NCBI GenBank assembly: GCA_029256575.1
Contig: JAQSXR010000008.1
Coordinates: forward strand, 1 to 64,000
Direction: 5' to 3'
DNA: 64,000 bases
Source of the DNA: Clostridiales bacterium
GTDB lineage: Bacteria; Bacillota; Clostridia; Lachnospirales; JAQSXR01
Positions 1 to 9,572 of the stretch are shown here, in pieces (position 1 is the stretch's first letter; the number at the start of each line of letters is the position of its first letter). The notes below the pieces were generated by a model that saw only the letters and a program-made list of their open reading frames with translations, had not been told where the DNA came from and searched no databases. The position numbers were made by a program, and so were the translations under genes.

Positions 1-108
1 CACGAACAATTTTGAAGATTGTGGAGGCAAGAGAAAAACATGCAAATCTATCTCAAGCCAGCGATGAATTCACCCCCTCCTTTAGGGCACTAACAATCAT
101 TAACCTTA
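1..108. repeat. Right half of a palindromic hairpin element, cut by window edge (copy 1)
   Basis: Bases 21-43 and their flanks match the right arm of the complete element at 13691-13928. Shared landmarks in order are CACGAACAA, GTGGAGGCAAGAGAAAAACATG, AAAT(A)CTATCTCAAG, GCGA.GAATT and a C-run followed by TAGGG. The left arm would lie before base 1. The 11 bases between CACGAACAA and GTGGAGG differ completely from the other copy. I read it as a non-autonomous MITE-like or structured-RNA element. The assignment of the two copies to one family is firm, its nature is not. Confidence 0.75.
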
Positions 109-149
109 AGATGCAAGAGTAAATAATGTAAGCGTAAATCCTTTCATTA

Positions 150-178
150 AAAAATGCCCCATAAGGGGCATTTTTATT
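150..178 (-). terminator. Rho-independent terminator of glmM operon
   Basis: On the minus strand a perfect stem ATGCCCC/GGGGCAT with a 4-base loop is followed by a run of T. It starts directly after the glmM stop codon. It ends the cdaA-cdaR-glmM transcript. Confidence 0.9.
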
Positions 179-1528
179 TTATCCTAATTTTTTTACGATG
201 AGCTCAGCTAATTTTTGGGCTTCGATTTGAAGTTGTTCTTGGTCTTTTCCTTCTATCATAACTCGAACTAATGGTTCTGTTCCAGATGGACGAATTAGGA
301 CTCTTCCTTCGCCTGCAAATTTTTGCTCAAGAATTTCTATCGCTGCTTTTATCTCTTCATCTTCCATATATGAATTTTTCTTTTCATTCGATATCTTTGC
401 ATTTACTAATACTTGTGGAAGCACATTCATTACACTTGCTAGTTCTGATAGCGTTTTTCCTGATGTTTTTAATACTTCTAATAAGCAAACAGCTGATACC
501 AATCCATCACCAGTTGTATTTGCATCTAAATATATTATATGACCAGATTGTTCTCCACCAAGGTTATATCCTTCTTGAAGCATTTTCTCCAGTACATATC
601 TATCACCAACTATAGTTTGTTCAATGTTAATATCATTTTCTTTACCCATAATAAAGAATCCAAGATTACTCATTATTGTTGCAACTATTGTATTTTTCTT
701 AAGTTTACCTTGTTCTTTTAAATATTTACCGCAAATAGCCATAATTTGATCGCCATCTACAATATTTCCTAATTCATCTACAGCTAGCATTCTATCGGCA
801 TCTCCATCGAAAGCAATCCCAATATTAGCTTGATTATCTAATACTGCTTTCTGAAGATCCTTCATATATGTTGATCCACATTTTTTATTTATATTTGTTC
901 CATCAGGGGAATTGTGAATTACTATTATCTCTGCTCCAAGGTCTTTTATCGCTTTTGGTGAAGTTTGTGATGAAGCTCCATTTGCACAGTCTAAAACAAT
1001 CTTCATTCCATCAAATGTAACATTTGCAATGCTCTTAGCAAATTCTATATATTCATCTACATATTCATAATGATATGCAACTCGCCCTACTGAAACACCT
1101 GTTGGAGTCGGGAGTTTTTCACTATTATCCAAGATTATTGCTTCAATTTCATTTTCAATTTCATCCGATAATTTATATCCTTCAGAATTAAAAAATTTAA
1201 TTCCATTAAATTCAACTGGGTTATGTGATGCAGATATTACTACTCCTGCATCTGCCTTATACTTTCTAGTTAGATACGATACTGCTGGGGTTGGTGCAAC
1301 TCCAACGTAGATAGCATTTGCTCCTACAGAACAGATCCCAGATATCAAAGAAAGTGATAGCATTTCACTTGACATTCTAGTATCACAGCCTACTATAATC
1401 GTTGGTTTATGTGTTGTCTCTTTCGCTAGTACATATGCCCCAGCTCTTCCTAATTGATATGCTAATTCATTAGGTAATTCCGTATTTGCAACTCCTCTTA
1501 CTCCGTCAGTCCCGAATAATCTTCCCAT
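179..1528 (-). CDS. glmM: Phosphoglucosamine mutase GlmM
   Basis: Interconverts glucosamine-6-phosphate and glucosamine-1-phosphate, the cytosolic step feeding UDP-GlcNAc for peptidoglycan. At 449 residues it has the normal family length. The phosphoserine loop ASHNP holds the catalytic Ser101, the metal-binding DGDADR loop is at residues 241-246, and the C-terminal phosphate-binding RPSGTEP is near residue 414. The ATG is preceded by an AGGAG ribosome site. It is the last gene of the operon, 3 bp after cdaR, with a terminator immediately behind. The cdaA-cdaR-glmM order is conserved in Firmicutes, where GlmM is known to bind and inhibit CdaA. The assignment is secure. Confidence 0.97.
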   Translation of the reverse strand: MGRLFGTDGVRGVANTELPNELAYQLGRAGAYVLAKETTHKPTIIVGCDTRMSSEMLSLSLISGICSVGANAIYVGVAPTPAVSYLTRKYKADAGVVISASHNPVEFNGIKFFNSEGYKLSDEIENEIEAIILDNSEKLPTPTGVSVGRVAYHYEYVDEYIEFAKSIANVTFDGMKIVLDCANGASSQTSPKAIKDLGAEIIVIHNSPDGTNINKKCGSTYMKDLQKAVLDNQANIGIAFDGDADRMLAVDELGNIVDGDQIMAICGKYLKEQGKLKKNTIVATIMSNLGFFIMGKENDINIEQTIVGDRYVLEKMLQEGYNLGGEQSGHIIYLDANTTGDGLVSAVCLLEVLKTSGKTLSELASVMNVLPQVLVNAKISNEKKNSYMEDEEIKAAIEILEQKFAGEGRVLIRPSGTEPLVRVMIEGKDQEQLQIEAQKLAELIVKKLG

Positions 1529-1531
1529 TAT

Positions 1532-2767
1532 CTAATCTCCTATTTCTTCATTATTAACGCCACTTAATTCAATTTCAACCTGTGGAACCTCACCTATAAA
1601 AGCAAGTTCTGAAGGTATTACCAAATCAACCAATACGTTATGCTTTCCAATCTCAAGATCAGCTAGTGATACCTTCGCCAACATTGAAGATGCCAAGAAT
1701 ACATCAATATCTGCCTTCAATCCCCTAACAGTAAGGCTTATAGGTTCTGTAGATACAAATCTAAATTGCGTATTAGCAGGATAGTTCGTTACCGTTATAT
1801 TGTCAATTGGTATTTGAATGGTTTGCTCCTCAAGTTTTTCAACTGTTACTATTACCTCAACTTCTTTATCATCATTATTAAATTTAATATTTGAAGGTAG
1901 GAATTGATTGATATATATTGTTTCTCTAAATTCACCTACTATATCACTAATATCAAACTCACCTAAATTTATACTAGATATAGCTGCTATATCACTCTCT
2001 TTGCCATAAATCGTAATATTATCAGGTGAATACTTAAAGCTAGTTAATTTATATCCCGAGCTAACAGTTCCAGTAGTATTTATTGTTACTGGTACGGTTT
2101 TCTTTCTATATATTACAGCTTCAACTTGTATCTCATTTATATTAGAAGTTATCTTTGCAACTTCATTCCCTTTTTCATCAACTATTCTTGGAATGGCTGT
2201 CAAAATTACATTTTCCGTAGTTCCTTCCACGTTTACATCTACTATAATATTCTTAACCAAATTAAACTGTGTCTCTGGTCCACTTATTTGTACTGAGTTT
2301 GGTGATATCTTGACTGAATCTACAACATATTTTGTTTCCGGTGTACCAATGAGATTGTAATTTATCTTAAGCTGTCCATATTTTATATCTTCAACTTTTA
2401 CAATAATGGAATCCTGACTTTTCTTTATAATCTCAATAGATGGTTTATTGGTTGTAACATCAATAGTAACTGCATCCCAAAAAGATACATAACGCAAATC
2501 TGCAACAGCTGTTATATCTGAAAGCTTGAGAGTATCTACTTCTTTTCTTTTTCCTCTAACTTTAATGGTAATTTTATCTCCTGATACAATCTCAACTGCT
2601 TTTTCTTTTGATGTTATTACACCTTCATTAATTGTTACAACTGGAACATTTGAAAACTCTTTTGTTATGTATGGGTCTTCATTATTTATAACAACTAGCC
2701 ATAAAATAATAGAAAGTAGTACTGACAATAACTTCCAACCCAGATTATTTGTGAGTAACTTTTTCAT
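1532..2767 (-). CDS. cdaR: YbbR-domain protein CdaR, regulator of CdaA
   Basis: The protein has 411 residues. A single N-terminal membrane anchor (about residues 9-27, LGWKLLSVLLSIILWLVVI) is followed by an extracytoplasmic stretch of about four YbbR repeats rich in beta strand, recognisable by recurring patterns such as SVQISGPE and NITIYGKE. In the known family it interacts with the membrane cyclase CdaA and tunes c-di-AMP output. The gene overlaps the 3' end of cdaA by 23 bp and sits 3 bp before glmM, so the three are co-translated. Function is inferred from family and synteny. Confidence 0.93.
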   Translation of the reverse strand: MKKLLTNNLGWKLLSVLLSIILWLVVINNEDPYITKEFSNVPVVTINEGVITSKEKAVEIVSGDKITIKVRGKRKEVDTLKLSDITAVADLRYVSFWDAVTIDVTTNKPSIEIIKKSQDSIIVKVEDIKYGQLKINYNLIGTPETKYVVDSVKISPNSVQISGPETQFNLVKNIIVDVNVEGTTENVILTAIPRIVDEKGNEVAKITSNINEIQVEAVIYRKKTVPVTINTTGTVSSGYKLTSFKYSPDNITIYGKESDIAAISSINLGEFDISDIVGEFRETIYINQFLPSNIKFNNDDKEVEVIVTVEKLEEQTIQIPIDNITVTNYPANTQFRFVSTEPISLTVRGLKADIDVFLASSMLAKVSLADLEIGKHNVLVDLVIPSELAFIGEVPQVEIELSGVNNEEIGD

Positions 2768-3623
2768 TTTTCAGCCGACCCTTCCATAATTTAAATTTCT
2801 TATTTTCAGTTGACTTATTTTGTATTGCTATGAGTCTTCTTCTTAAAGTTTCAAAATCAATGCCACGTTCAAGTCTACCATCAAATGAGATTGAAGTCTT
2901 TCCTGTTTCCTCAGAAACAATTATGGTTAAAGAGTCTGTAACTTCACTTATTCCTAATCCAGCCCTATGCCTAGTACCTAAATCTTTGCTTATTCGCATA
3001 TTATCCGATAAAGGCAAGTAGCACGTTGCTGATAATATTCGGTTACTTCTAATAATGATTGCACCATCATGGAGTGGTGTATTATGTTCAAATATATTAA
3101 TTAAAAGCTGACTCGTAACAATCGCATCAACCGGAATCCCTGTGTTTTCGTATTCACTCAACATAACATCTCTCTCAATTACAATTAATGCCCCTGTTTT
3201 TGTTCTAGAAAGCTCTTCAACTGCTTTCACTATCTCTGAAACTGTAAAATCAGAAAATTTTTCAGTCTTATCTCTTTGTTCATCAAATGGTATTAATGAA
3301 GATATTATATTTTTTCTACCTAATTGTTCTAAGGCACGCCTTAACTCAGGTTGAAAAACAATGATTAATGCTATGATACCAACGTTTATTGTATTAGAAA
3401 AAATCCATAAAATAGTACTAAGTTGGAAAATAGAAGCGAGTAATGCAACAGCAAATAATACAATTATACCTTTGAATAGCATCCAGGCACGCGTATCTTT
3501 GATCCACTTAATAACCTGATAAATTATTATTGCAATAATAAAAATTTCAACTATATCTCCAATTTTAACTCGTGGAAATTGCAATAAATTAGCTACGTTA
3601 TCCCAACTAAAAACCTCTGGCAT
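2745..3623 (-). CDS. cdaA: Diadenylate cyclase CdaA
   Basis: Membrane-bound enzyme that makes c-di-AMP from two ATP. The 292-residue protein has three N-terminal membrane segments (about residues 24-40, 48-66 and 72-90) and a DAC domain. The catalytic DGA motif is at residues 186-188 and the RHR motif at 218-220, followed by AGLGISE. Both signature motifs are intact, so it should be active. The start ATG follows GGGGTGA. It lies downstream of two unknown membrane genes and overlaps cdaR. c-di-AMP commonly controls potassium transport, and a TrkA/TrkH pair lies at 23.6-25.7 kb. Confidence 0.96.
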   Translation of the reverse strand: MPEVFSWDNVANLLQFPRVKIGDIVEIFIIAIIIYQVIKWIKDTRAWMLFKGIIVLFAVALLASIFQLSTILWIFSNTINVGIIALIIVFQPELRRALEQLGRKNIISSLIPFDEQRDKTEKFSDFTVSEIVKAVEELSRTKTGALIVIERDVMLSEYENTGIPVDAIVTSQLLINIFEHNTPLHDGAIIIRSNRILSATCYLPLSDNMRISKDLGTRHRAGLGISEVTDSLTIIVSEETGKTSISFDGRLERGIDFETLRRRLIAIQNKSTENKKFKLWKGRLKNEKVTHK

Positions 3624-3652
3624 CTATTCACCCCATTTTTTGGTATCTCTTT

Positions 3653-4621
3653 CTAATTATCTTCTTGTTGGTTACTTCTAAAAGAGCGCGTATTAATTTT
3701 ACTGACTTTTTTATTCGGAGCGGTTACCTTAATTTTGGGAACTGCTTTTACGTAATAGTAATAATCATCATCTTCAAATTGAACACTCTCTGTTCTATGA
3801 TAATCAACATAAAATCTCATAAACTGAATTACCATAGCAATTATTCCACCTATCAATGATGCGAATAATACTCTTGGAACACTGATTCCTGCTTTTAATA
3901 TTAAATTTCCGATTATATAAAACACAAGATTTGTTATAGTTCCCGCAGCGATTGCTATATAATGATTATAATCTATTCGTAAACTTCTAATTATATAAAC
4001 TATAACTGCAATTGCAATAAATACCAAAATAGACAAAATCATTTGCTTATTACCCAAGAAATTACTTACAAGATATTTATACATATCAATTAATACGTTT
4101 GGCAAATCAGATAGCTCTGTAGATTTATATAATGCAATATTGGGTATTTCTAATCCGAAGTAGTACATTAATGTTCCTACAACCACAACTAGAACAGATG
4201 CAGGGCTAGAGAATAAAGCCAAAGCAATTGGTACTGCTACTATAAAATTTAATTTAAATAGCAACGGTATCGCAATAAGTAAATATCCTCTACTTGGAGT
4301 CATCCTAACATACATTAAGAAAATAACTAACATTAATATACCAGTTATAATTGCCATTTCTGTTGATAAAAAGAATATATTAATAATAGAAAAAATCCCC
4401 ACTAACAGTACAAACCATATCTGTGGAATCAAAACCGCTATAATCGAAAGTAAAATAACCACAGGTGATTTTTTTAGCACAGCTGCATATCCAAAACTTG
4501 AGTTAATTTGCGTGAAAACAATAAGTGCAAAAAAGAATTTAAATGCTACATTAAAATATATGTCGTATTTCTTATAAAGTTTCAATAATATCTCTCTAAT
4601 CAATATCAGGTTTGATAGCAT
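3653..4621 (-). CDS. Unknown polytopic membrane protein in the cdaA operon
   Basis: I do not recognise a named family. The 322 residues form about eight hydrophobic membrane segments. The C-terminal tail is hydrophilic, with an acidic/aromatic patch EDDDYYYY (about residue 277) followed by a basic, probably cytoplasmic tail. The 3' end is 30 bp upstream of cdaA. The 5' end overlaps the preceding small membrane gene by 26 bp, so it is translationally coupled to both. Position suggests a link to c-di-AMP signalling or envelope homeostasis, but this rests on context alone. Confidence 0.8.
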   Translation of the reverse strand: MLSNLILIREILLKLYKKYDIYFNVAFKFFFALIVFTQINSSFGYAAVLKKSPVVILLSIIAVLIPQIWFVLLVGIFSIINIFFLSTEMAIITGILMLVIFLMYVRMTPSRGYLLIAIPLLFKLNFIVAVPIALALFSSPASVLVVVVGTLMYYFGLEIPNIALYKSTELSDLPNVLIDMYKYLVSNFLGNKQMILSILVFIAIAVIVYIIRSLRIDYNHYIAIAAGTITNLVFYIIGNLILKAGISVPRVLFASLIGGIIAMVIQFMRFYVDYHRTESVQFEDDDYYYYVKAVPKIKVTAPNKKVSKINTRSFRSNQQEDN

Positions 4622-5030
4622 TTAGGCCCACCTCATTTTCTTTTTTTGTTTCATTTAAAGAAATTAATAAATCATTGTATGACGATAATCGTCGCTGACT
4701 ATCCTTATATTTTCTTCTATAAATGTCTGTTGAGAAAATCGAATAAACAATCATTAATCCGATGTATATCGTTATACACCCTACCGCTAACCCATAAATA
4801 TCAAAAGCAACATCATCCGATAAAAATAAAAATATCTGCATTAGGATGTAGCAAGTGAATAGTATTGCACAAGAAACAGTCACGGATACTCTTGTCCATA
4901 TATTATTAATCAATATATAGTCCCCTTTGAAATATTCATTTATCGCAAAATCTTCTTTTCCTATTCTTTTTTCATATATCGCCAATTTAGTCATCGATAT
5001 AATCCTATCTTCATTTAGCAAAGGTTTCAC
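4596..5030 (-). CDS. Unknown small membrane protein with two TM segments
   Basis: The protein has up to 144 residues with two adjacent membrane helices (about residues 50-71 and 77-98), a basic cytoplasmic loop RRKYKDSQRR and a short C-terminal tail. No named family is recognised. The start is uncertain. The longest frame begins with GTG at 5030, but an ATG at 4994 has AGGA nine bases upstream and a TTG at codon 4 follows GGGGTGA. It overlaps the next membrane gene by 26 bp and follows the putative glycoside hydrolase by 52 bp. The two proteins may form a membrane pair, which is inference from coupling. Confidence 0.75.
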   Translation of the reverse strand: MKPLLNEDRIISMTKLAIYEKRIGKEDFAINEYFKGDYILINNIWTRVSVTVSCAILFTCYILMQIFLFLSDDVAFDIYGLAVGCITIYIGLMIVYSIFSTDIYRRKYKDSQRRLSSYNDLLISLNETKKENEVGLNAIKPDID

Positions 5031-5082
5031 CCCATTTTTTATTTTATTACCTAATTGGATTCTTCTGATTTACCTTATTTGA

Positions 5083-6351
5083 TTAGTTCGACTCCAACCC
5101 ATCAACAAAAATATCAAATTGACTTCCCGAATTCCAAAGTATCCATTCTTCATATCCTGCATCATATGTTCCTTGTATTTGTGCTCTAATCTCTTCAGGC
5201 CCATAATCAATATAGTTGTTACCTTTTAAATATGAAGCTGTAAATGCTTGTAACCAAGGTCTTACCGTAGCAACTTTTACATCCTTCGATACTTCGGACA
5301 ACTTTTCCCCAGATTGTTTCATAGATCCATATATTATTTCATAAGGGAAATGATCTGAATGAATTTCTTTATCCGTTCCGTAATATCCGCCTTTACCATA
5401 ATGAGAAGGATATACCATAGGAGAAATTACATCAATAACTTTACATATTTCCAAGTAGTTTTGTCCAATCCTTGCTGCATCCTTATCACTAAGTATTACA
5501 ATACCAAATACATCTGCTGAAAGATCGACATTTAAAGGTTCTAGCTCATCTTTTGCATATTGTAAAAATTGAAGAATAATATCCATCTTAGATATTGTAT
5601 CGGACTCACCACCATAAACCATAGTAGAAGTTGCCTGTCCAGTATCAAATCTTACATAATCAAATTGAATTTCTCTAAAACCAACTTTTGCACATTCTTT
5701 TGCAATATTTAGAATATACTCCCAGCTTCCTTTTTCATAAGGATTAAGCCATCCATAAGGATTCTTACCTCCACTACTCCAAGCAGCATTATTAGCTGTC
5801 TTAATTGCTATATCCTGCACCTGAAATGGTGTGAATGGATCTTTAAAACATACGATTCGAGCTATAGGATATATATTGTTTGCGTAGAGTTTATCCATTA
5901 AAGCATTTATATCTTTTATGTTATTCACTTCTGCACCAATGGCATTGACTTTCTCTAAATCCATATCAAAGGCTATTTTCCCATTATCGTCCTTTATATC
6001 TATTACAAATGAATTGATTTCAGTAGTATTTGCTAAATTTATTAAATTATCAAGCCTTGTGGTTGAAGATACCGCTGATGGATTAACATAGACCCCTTTA
6101 ACTTTAAAGGCCTTCTCATAGAGATTTTGTGCTACTTGTGGTGCTTGATCGTAATAACTTAAATCAATATGAACATCAAGATTATTTACTCCCACCTGAT
6201 CAGAAGGCACTAATACCTCTGGAATTTTCCCATCATTAATAACAACCGTTGCTGCTAAAATACAGGATAATGCTAGTAGTACAATTATGATTGCTTTGAT
6301 TGTTACTGCTACTTTATCTTTATTTTCACTTTTATCTTTTTTCGTATTCAT
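5083..6351 (-). CDS. Putative glycoside hydrolase (DUF4015-type TIM barrel), membrane anchored
   Basis: The 422-residue product starts with a basic stretch and one membrane anchor (about residues 17-38), leaving the rest outside. The body has features of the DUF4015 putative glycosyl hydrolase family: a KGVYVNP opening strand, NSFVIDIKDDNG, RIVCFKDPF, FREIQFDYVRF with adjacent acidic residues, DVFGIV, VISPMVYPSHYGKG and a C-terminal WILWNSGS. Substrate is unknown; cell-wall glycans would fit its operon with cdaA and glmM. The ATG at 6351 is chosen because GGAG lies just upstream; a TTG at 6363 would include the ribosome site. It is first in the operon. Confidence 0.85.
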   Translation of the reverse strand: MNTKKDKSENKDKVAVTIKAIIIVLLALSCILAATVVINDGKIPEVLVPSDQVGVNNLDVHIDLSYYDQAPQVAQNLYEKAFKVKGVYVNPSAVSSTTRLDNLINLANTTEINSFVIDIKDDNGKIAFDMDLEKVNAIGAEVNNIKDINALMDKLYANNIYPIARIVCFKDPFTPFQVQDIAIKTANNAAWSSGGKNPYGWLNPYEKGSWEYILNIAKECAKVGFREIQFDYVRFDTGQATSTMVYGGESDTISKMDIILQFLQYAKDELEPLNVDLSADVFGIVILSDKDAARIGQNYLEICKVIDVISPMVYPSHYGKGGYYGTDKEIHSDHFPYEIIYGSMKQSGEKLSEVSKDVKVATVRPWLQAFTASYLKGNNYIDYGPEEIRAQIQGTYDAGYEEWILWNSGSQFDIFVDGLESN

Positions 6352-6390
6352 TGATATCTCCAATACTTTTTTGACTTTACATATGTTTTT

Positions 6391-6419
6391 ATTATAACAT
6401 ACATTTTTTGTATTTTCGA
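6391..6419 (-). promoter_or_regulatory. Promoter of the DUF4015-cdaA operon
   Basis: Minus strand: -35 TCGAAA (6414-6419), 17-bp spacer, -10 TATAAT (6391-6396). The -10 is perfect and the -35 matches at four of six positions. It lies about 40 bp before the ATG. Confidence 0.6.
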
Positions 6420-6483
6420 TAGATTTTAAACATATTTAACAAATTTATAATATATTGCATAACTTTGACAATCATAAAAATTA

Positions 6484-6553
6484 ATAAAAGTCCATTAAGA
6501 AATATAAAGTTTTAAACATAAACTTTAAACTCTTAACGAACTTTTATATTTAA
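6484..6553 (-). terminator. Probable terminator hairpin after lysS
   Basis: An imperfect nested hairpin pairs AAAAGT.CATTAAGA with TCTTAACGAACTTTT. An inner stem AAAGTTT/AAACTTT is also present. It lies between the lysS stop and the next promoter. T-tract is weak, so confidence is moderate. Confidence 0.5.
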
Positions 6554-6565
6554 CAAAAAACTCTA

Positions 6566-8059
6566 TTATTCTTTATTTTTCATTGTCGGGAATAACAATA
6601 CATCTCTAATGGAAGCAGAATCAGTTAAAAGCATTACTAATCTATCGATACCAATTCCTAATCCACCTGTTGGAGGCATACCAAATTCTAAAGCATTTAA
6701 GAAATCTTCATCTACTTGGTTTGCTTCGTCATCACCTTGAGCTCTTAATAATTCTTGAGCTTCAAATCTATTTCTTTGATCAATTGGATCATTTAATTCA
6801 GAAAACGCATTAGCATGCTCACGTCTTACAATAAATAATTCAAATCTTTCCGTATAATTTGGATCTTCAGGTTTTCTCTTTGCTAATGGAGAAATCTCAA
6901 CTGGATGATCAATTACAAAAGTAGGTTGAACTAAATTATGCTCTACATACTTTTCGAAGAACAAGTTTAGGATATCTCCTTTTTTGTGTCTCGTTTCAAA
7001 ATCTATATGGTGTTCTTTCGCAATTATTCTCGCTTCTTCTACCGTATTTATTTTAGTAAAATCAACTCCCGAATATTTAGTAACTGCATCAATCATAGAA
7101 ATTTTCTCAAAAGGTTTCCCTAAGTCTATTTCTTCATCACCGTACATTACAGTTGTTTTTCCTAAAACTTTTTGTGAAACTGTTCTGATTAAATTTTCAG
7201 TTAAATCCATAACACCATTATAATCTATATATGCTTGGTATAATTCAAGCAAAGTAAACTCAGGATTATGTCTTACAGAAAGTCCTTCATTTCTAAATAC
7301 TCTTCCTATCTCATAAACTCTTTCATAACCGCCTACAATTAACCTCTTAAGGTGTAATTCTAATGCAATTCTCATATACATATCCATATCAAGTGCATTA
7401 TGGTGTGTTATAAATGGTCTAGCAGCTGCCCCACCAGGAATTGTATGTAATACTGGTGTCTCAACTTCTAAGAAATCTAAATTATCTAAGTATCTTCTAA
7501 TTTCTTTAATTATTTGAGACCTCTTAGTAAATGCATCTCTTACTTCTGGATTTACGATAAGATCAACGTATCTTTGACGATAACGAGTGTCTGTATCTTT
7601 TAAACCATGATATTTCTCTGGTAGTATCTGTAAACTCTTTGAAAGTAATAATACTTCATGAGCTTTAACTGATATTTCACCTGCTTGTGTTCGGAATACT
7701 TCGCCCTTAATACCAATAATATCACCAATATCATATTTCTTGAAGTCAGCATAAGCTTCCTCTCCAATTACATCTTTACGAACATATGCTTGTAATCTAC
7801 CTTGTACATCTTGAACATTACAAAAAGATGCTTTTCCCATGACTCTCTTTGACATCATACGACCAGCAATCGTAACTTCTACGCCTTCAAATTGATCAAA
7901 ATTATTTACAATTTCATCAGTATGATGTTTTACATCATATTTCGTTATTGTAAATGGATCTTTACCAGCTTCTTGTAATTCAGATAGCTTATTTCTTCGA
8001 ATCTTTAGTAATTCGTTTAAATCTTGCTCTGGTTCATGTACATTTTTTTCTTCTGTCAC
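6566..8059 (-). CDS. lysS: Lysyl-tRNA synthetase, class II
   Basis: Charges tRNA-Lys with lysine in the cytosol. The 497 residues match the usual length. An N-terminal OB-fold anticodon domain ([23 protein letters not shown]) is followed by the class II catalytic core. Motif 1 lies around [17 protein letters not shown], motif 2 around [19 protein letters not shown], and motif 3 is [12 protein letters not shown] near the C-terminus. It follows greA by 25 bp, an order common in Firmicutes, and is presumably transcribed from the greA promoter. The leader is too short for a T-box. The assignment is secure. Confidence 0.97.
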   Translation of the reverse strand: MTEEKNVHEPEQDLNELLKIRRNKLSELQEAGKDPFTITKYDVKHHTDEIVNNFDQFEGVEVTIAGRMMSKRVMGKASFCNVQDVQGRLQAYVRKDVIGEEAYADFKKYDIGDIIGIKGEVFRTQAGEISVKAHEVLLLSKSLQILPEKYHGLKDTDTRYRQRYVDLIVNPEVRDAFTKRSQIIKEIRRYLDNLDFLEVETPVLHTIPGGAAARPFITHHNALDMDMYMRIALELHLKRLIVGGYERVYEIGRVFRNEGLSVRHNPEFTLLELYQAYIDYNGVMDLTENLIRTVSQKVLGKTTVMYGDEEIDLGKPFEKISMIDAVTKYSGVDFTKINTVEEARIIAKEHHIDFETRHKKGDILNLFFEKYVEHNLVQPTFVIDHPVEISPLAKRKPEDPNYTERFELFIVRREHANAFSELNDPIDQRNRFEAQELLRAQGDDEANQVDEDFLNALEFGMPPTGGLGIGIDRLVMLLTDSASIRDVLLFPTMKNKE

Positions 8060-8084
8060 TTTAGGTCCTCCTTTATAACTACAA

Positions 8085-8570
8085 TTATCTTTTGATTCTT
8101 TGAATTTCTAATATTTTAAATGCTATTTCACCTTGTTTAGTATCAACTTTGATAGTATCTCCAGACTTAGCACCAATCAAAGCTTGCCCAACTGGTGATT
8201 CATTTGATATTTTGTTCTTAAGTGAATCTGCTTCTGTTGAACCCACAATATAATATTCAATTTCTTCATCAAACTCTATATCAAAAAGTTTAACTCTACA
8301 ACCGATATTAACAGTTCCAATCTCAACTTCATCTTCATCAACAACTTCTGCATTTTTAAGTACTCTTTCTATTTCAGCTATTCTTGATTCTATTTCTGCT
8401 TGTTCTTCTTTTGCAGCATCATATTCAGCATTTTCAGACAAGTCCCCCTGCGCTCTCGCTTCTTTGATCTTTTCAGCTACATCTTTACGTTTAAAAACCT
8501 TTAAGTTTTGAACCTCATCTTCTAATTCCTTAAGTCCTGCATAAGTTAAAATCATTTTTTTATCAGCCAT
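8085..8570 (-). CDS. greA: Transcription elongation factor GreA
   Basis: Rescues backtracked RNA polymerase by stimulating transcript cleavage in the secondary channel. From the ATG at 8570 it has 161 residues, the normal length. The N-terminal coiled coil carries the acidic tip segment ([16 protein letters not shown]), and a C-terminal FKBP-like domain ends the protein. A start at 8600 is possible but would lie only about ten bases from the predicted transcription start; GGAAGGGTG before 8570 supports the shorter form. A consensus promoter precedes it and lysS follows. Confidence 0.96.
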   Translation of the reverse strand: MADKKMILTYAGLKELEDEVQNLKVFKRKDVAEKIKEARAQGDLSENAEYDAAKEEQAEIESRIAEIERVLKNAEVVDEDEVEIGTVNIGCRVKLFDIEFDEEIEYYIVGSTEADSLKNKISNESPVGQALIGAKSGDTIKVDTKQGEIAFKILEIQRIKR

Positions 8571-8617
8571 ATTAACACCCTTCCTCATCATCAATAACAC
8601 ATTATAATATTCGTAAT

Positions 8618-8646
8618 ATTATATCTTACAACCACTTGTTTGTCAA
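8618..8646 (-). promoter_or_regulatory. Consensus sigma-A promoter of greA-lysS
   Basis: Minus strand: perfect -35 TTGACA (8641-8646), 17-bp spacer, perfect -10 TATAAT (8618-8623). A strong constitutive promoter is expected for greA-lysS. Confidence 0.9.
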
Positions 8647-8690
8647 GGAAATCACCCCTTAGTGTTTCCTAAGAGGCTTCCCAAACTGCA

Positions 8691-9509
8691 TTAATGAACA
8701 TATAGAGCTGCTTGAATTGATGCTAAGTCTCTAATAGAGTCCTTCGTATTTATCTCAATATCATCAATTACACGCAAATCTCCTCTTTTTAACAATAGCA
8801 TTTTTGTTTGCTTTAAATCCGAAAATATATTTAATACGGTTGAACCTTTTTCTAATAATTGATATCTTTTATCGAGATCATCTGATATCTGTATTAGTAT
8901 ATCCACATCTATCTTATCTCTATGAGAGGAATCTATTACCTCTATTTCCATTTTTCCTTCAATTTTGCATTTTTGTACTAAATCCTCGAAGTATTCTGGT
9001 CTATCTGTAATAAGAATCAAGCTTTTAACTTTTTTATATAAAATATTTATAGCTAATCTTGCCAAATTATTATTTGTATCTGTCACTGCTATTTTTACAT
9101 TCGAATAATTAACGTTCAAATAATCTAAAGATAAATCAATTATTTGATCTAAAAGTAAAAGTTTTAACGCACTTCCATCACATATCATAACCTCATCTTT
9201 AAAATATTTCCGAATTTTTTTATCAATTACATATGTGTTAGTCCCTTCTAATTCGAGCTTAATTATCATTTGGCTAGCAAGTTTTTCAATGTCTTGCAAA
9301 CTCATATGTTCTATATACTCTTCTATCAGTGGAAAAGAAATACGATATCCTTTTACACCACATATGTAAATTTCTTCTTTAATTATCGGGACTTTTTTCA
9401 ATATTCTTTTGATAAAAAAATTTTTAGGAAGATATCTTTTATGTATCTTCCTAAACGCCATATCATCTTTATCTTTCATTAATTCAATTATTGCAAAACT
9501 CTTTTCCAT
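8691..9509 (-). CDS. Unknown conserved-looking cytosolic protein
   Basis: I do not recognise this 272-residue protein. It has no membrane segment or signal peptide. The second half shows an alternating strand/helix pattern like a Rossmann fold (VKIAVTDTNNNLARLAINIL, then SLILITDRPEYFEDLV, then IEVIDSSHRDKIDVDILIQIS), which may bind a nucleotide. The glycine-rich loop typical of NAD sites is absent. The ATG at 9509 follows GGGAGGAG; the 9530 start would contain that site. It lies between dus and greA on the same strand, but greA has its own promoter. Function cannot be assigned. Confidence 0.75.
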   Translation of the reverse strand: MEKSFAIIELMKDKDDMAFRKIHKRYLPKNFFIKRILKKVPIIKEEIYICGVKGYRISFPLIEEYIEHMSLQDIEKLASQMIIKLELEGTNTYVIDKKIRKYFKDEVMICDGSALKLLLLDQIIDLSLDYLNVNYSNVKIAVTDTNNNLARLAINILYKKVKSLILITDRPEYFEDLVQKCKIEGKMEIEVIDSSHRDKIDVDILIQISDDLDKRYQLLEKGSTVLNIFSDLKQTKMLLLKRGDLRVIDDIEINTKDSIRDLASIQAALYVH

Positions 9510-9572
9510 GACATACTCCTCCCAAGCCATTTTAATATATAGCTTGGTATATTATATGTCCCATAACTTCTA

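Noticed and set aside
271-615. A plus-strand Leu-rich frame inside glmM
   Set aside because: It is a shadow frame of the glmM gene, as are most other opposite-strand frames.
8060-8084. T-box riboswitch before lysS
   Set aside because: Only 25 bases separate greA and lysS, too few for a T-box, and none is visible before greA.
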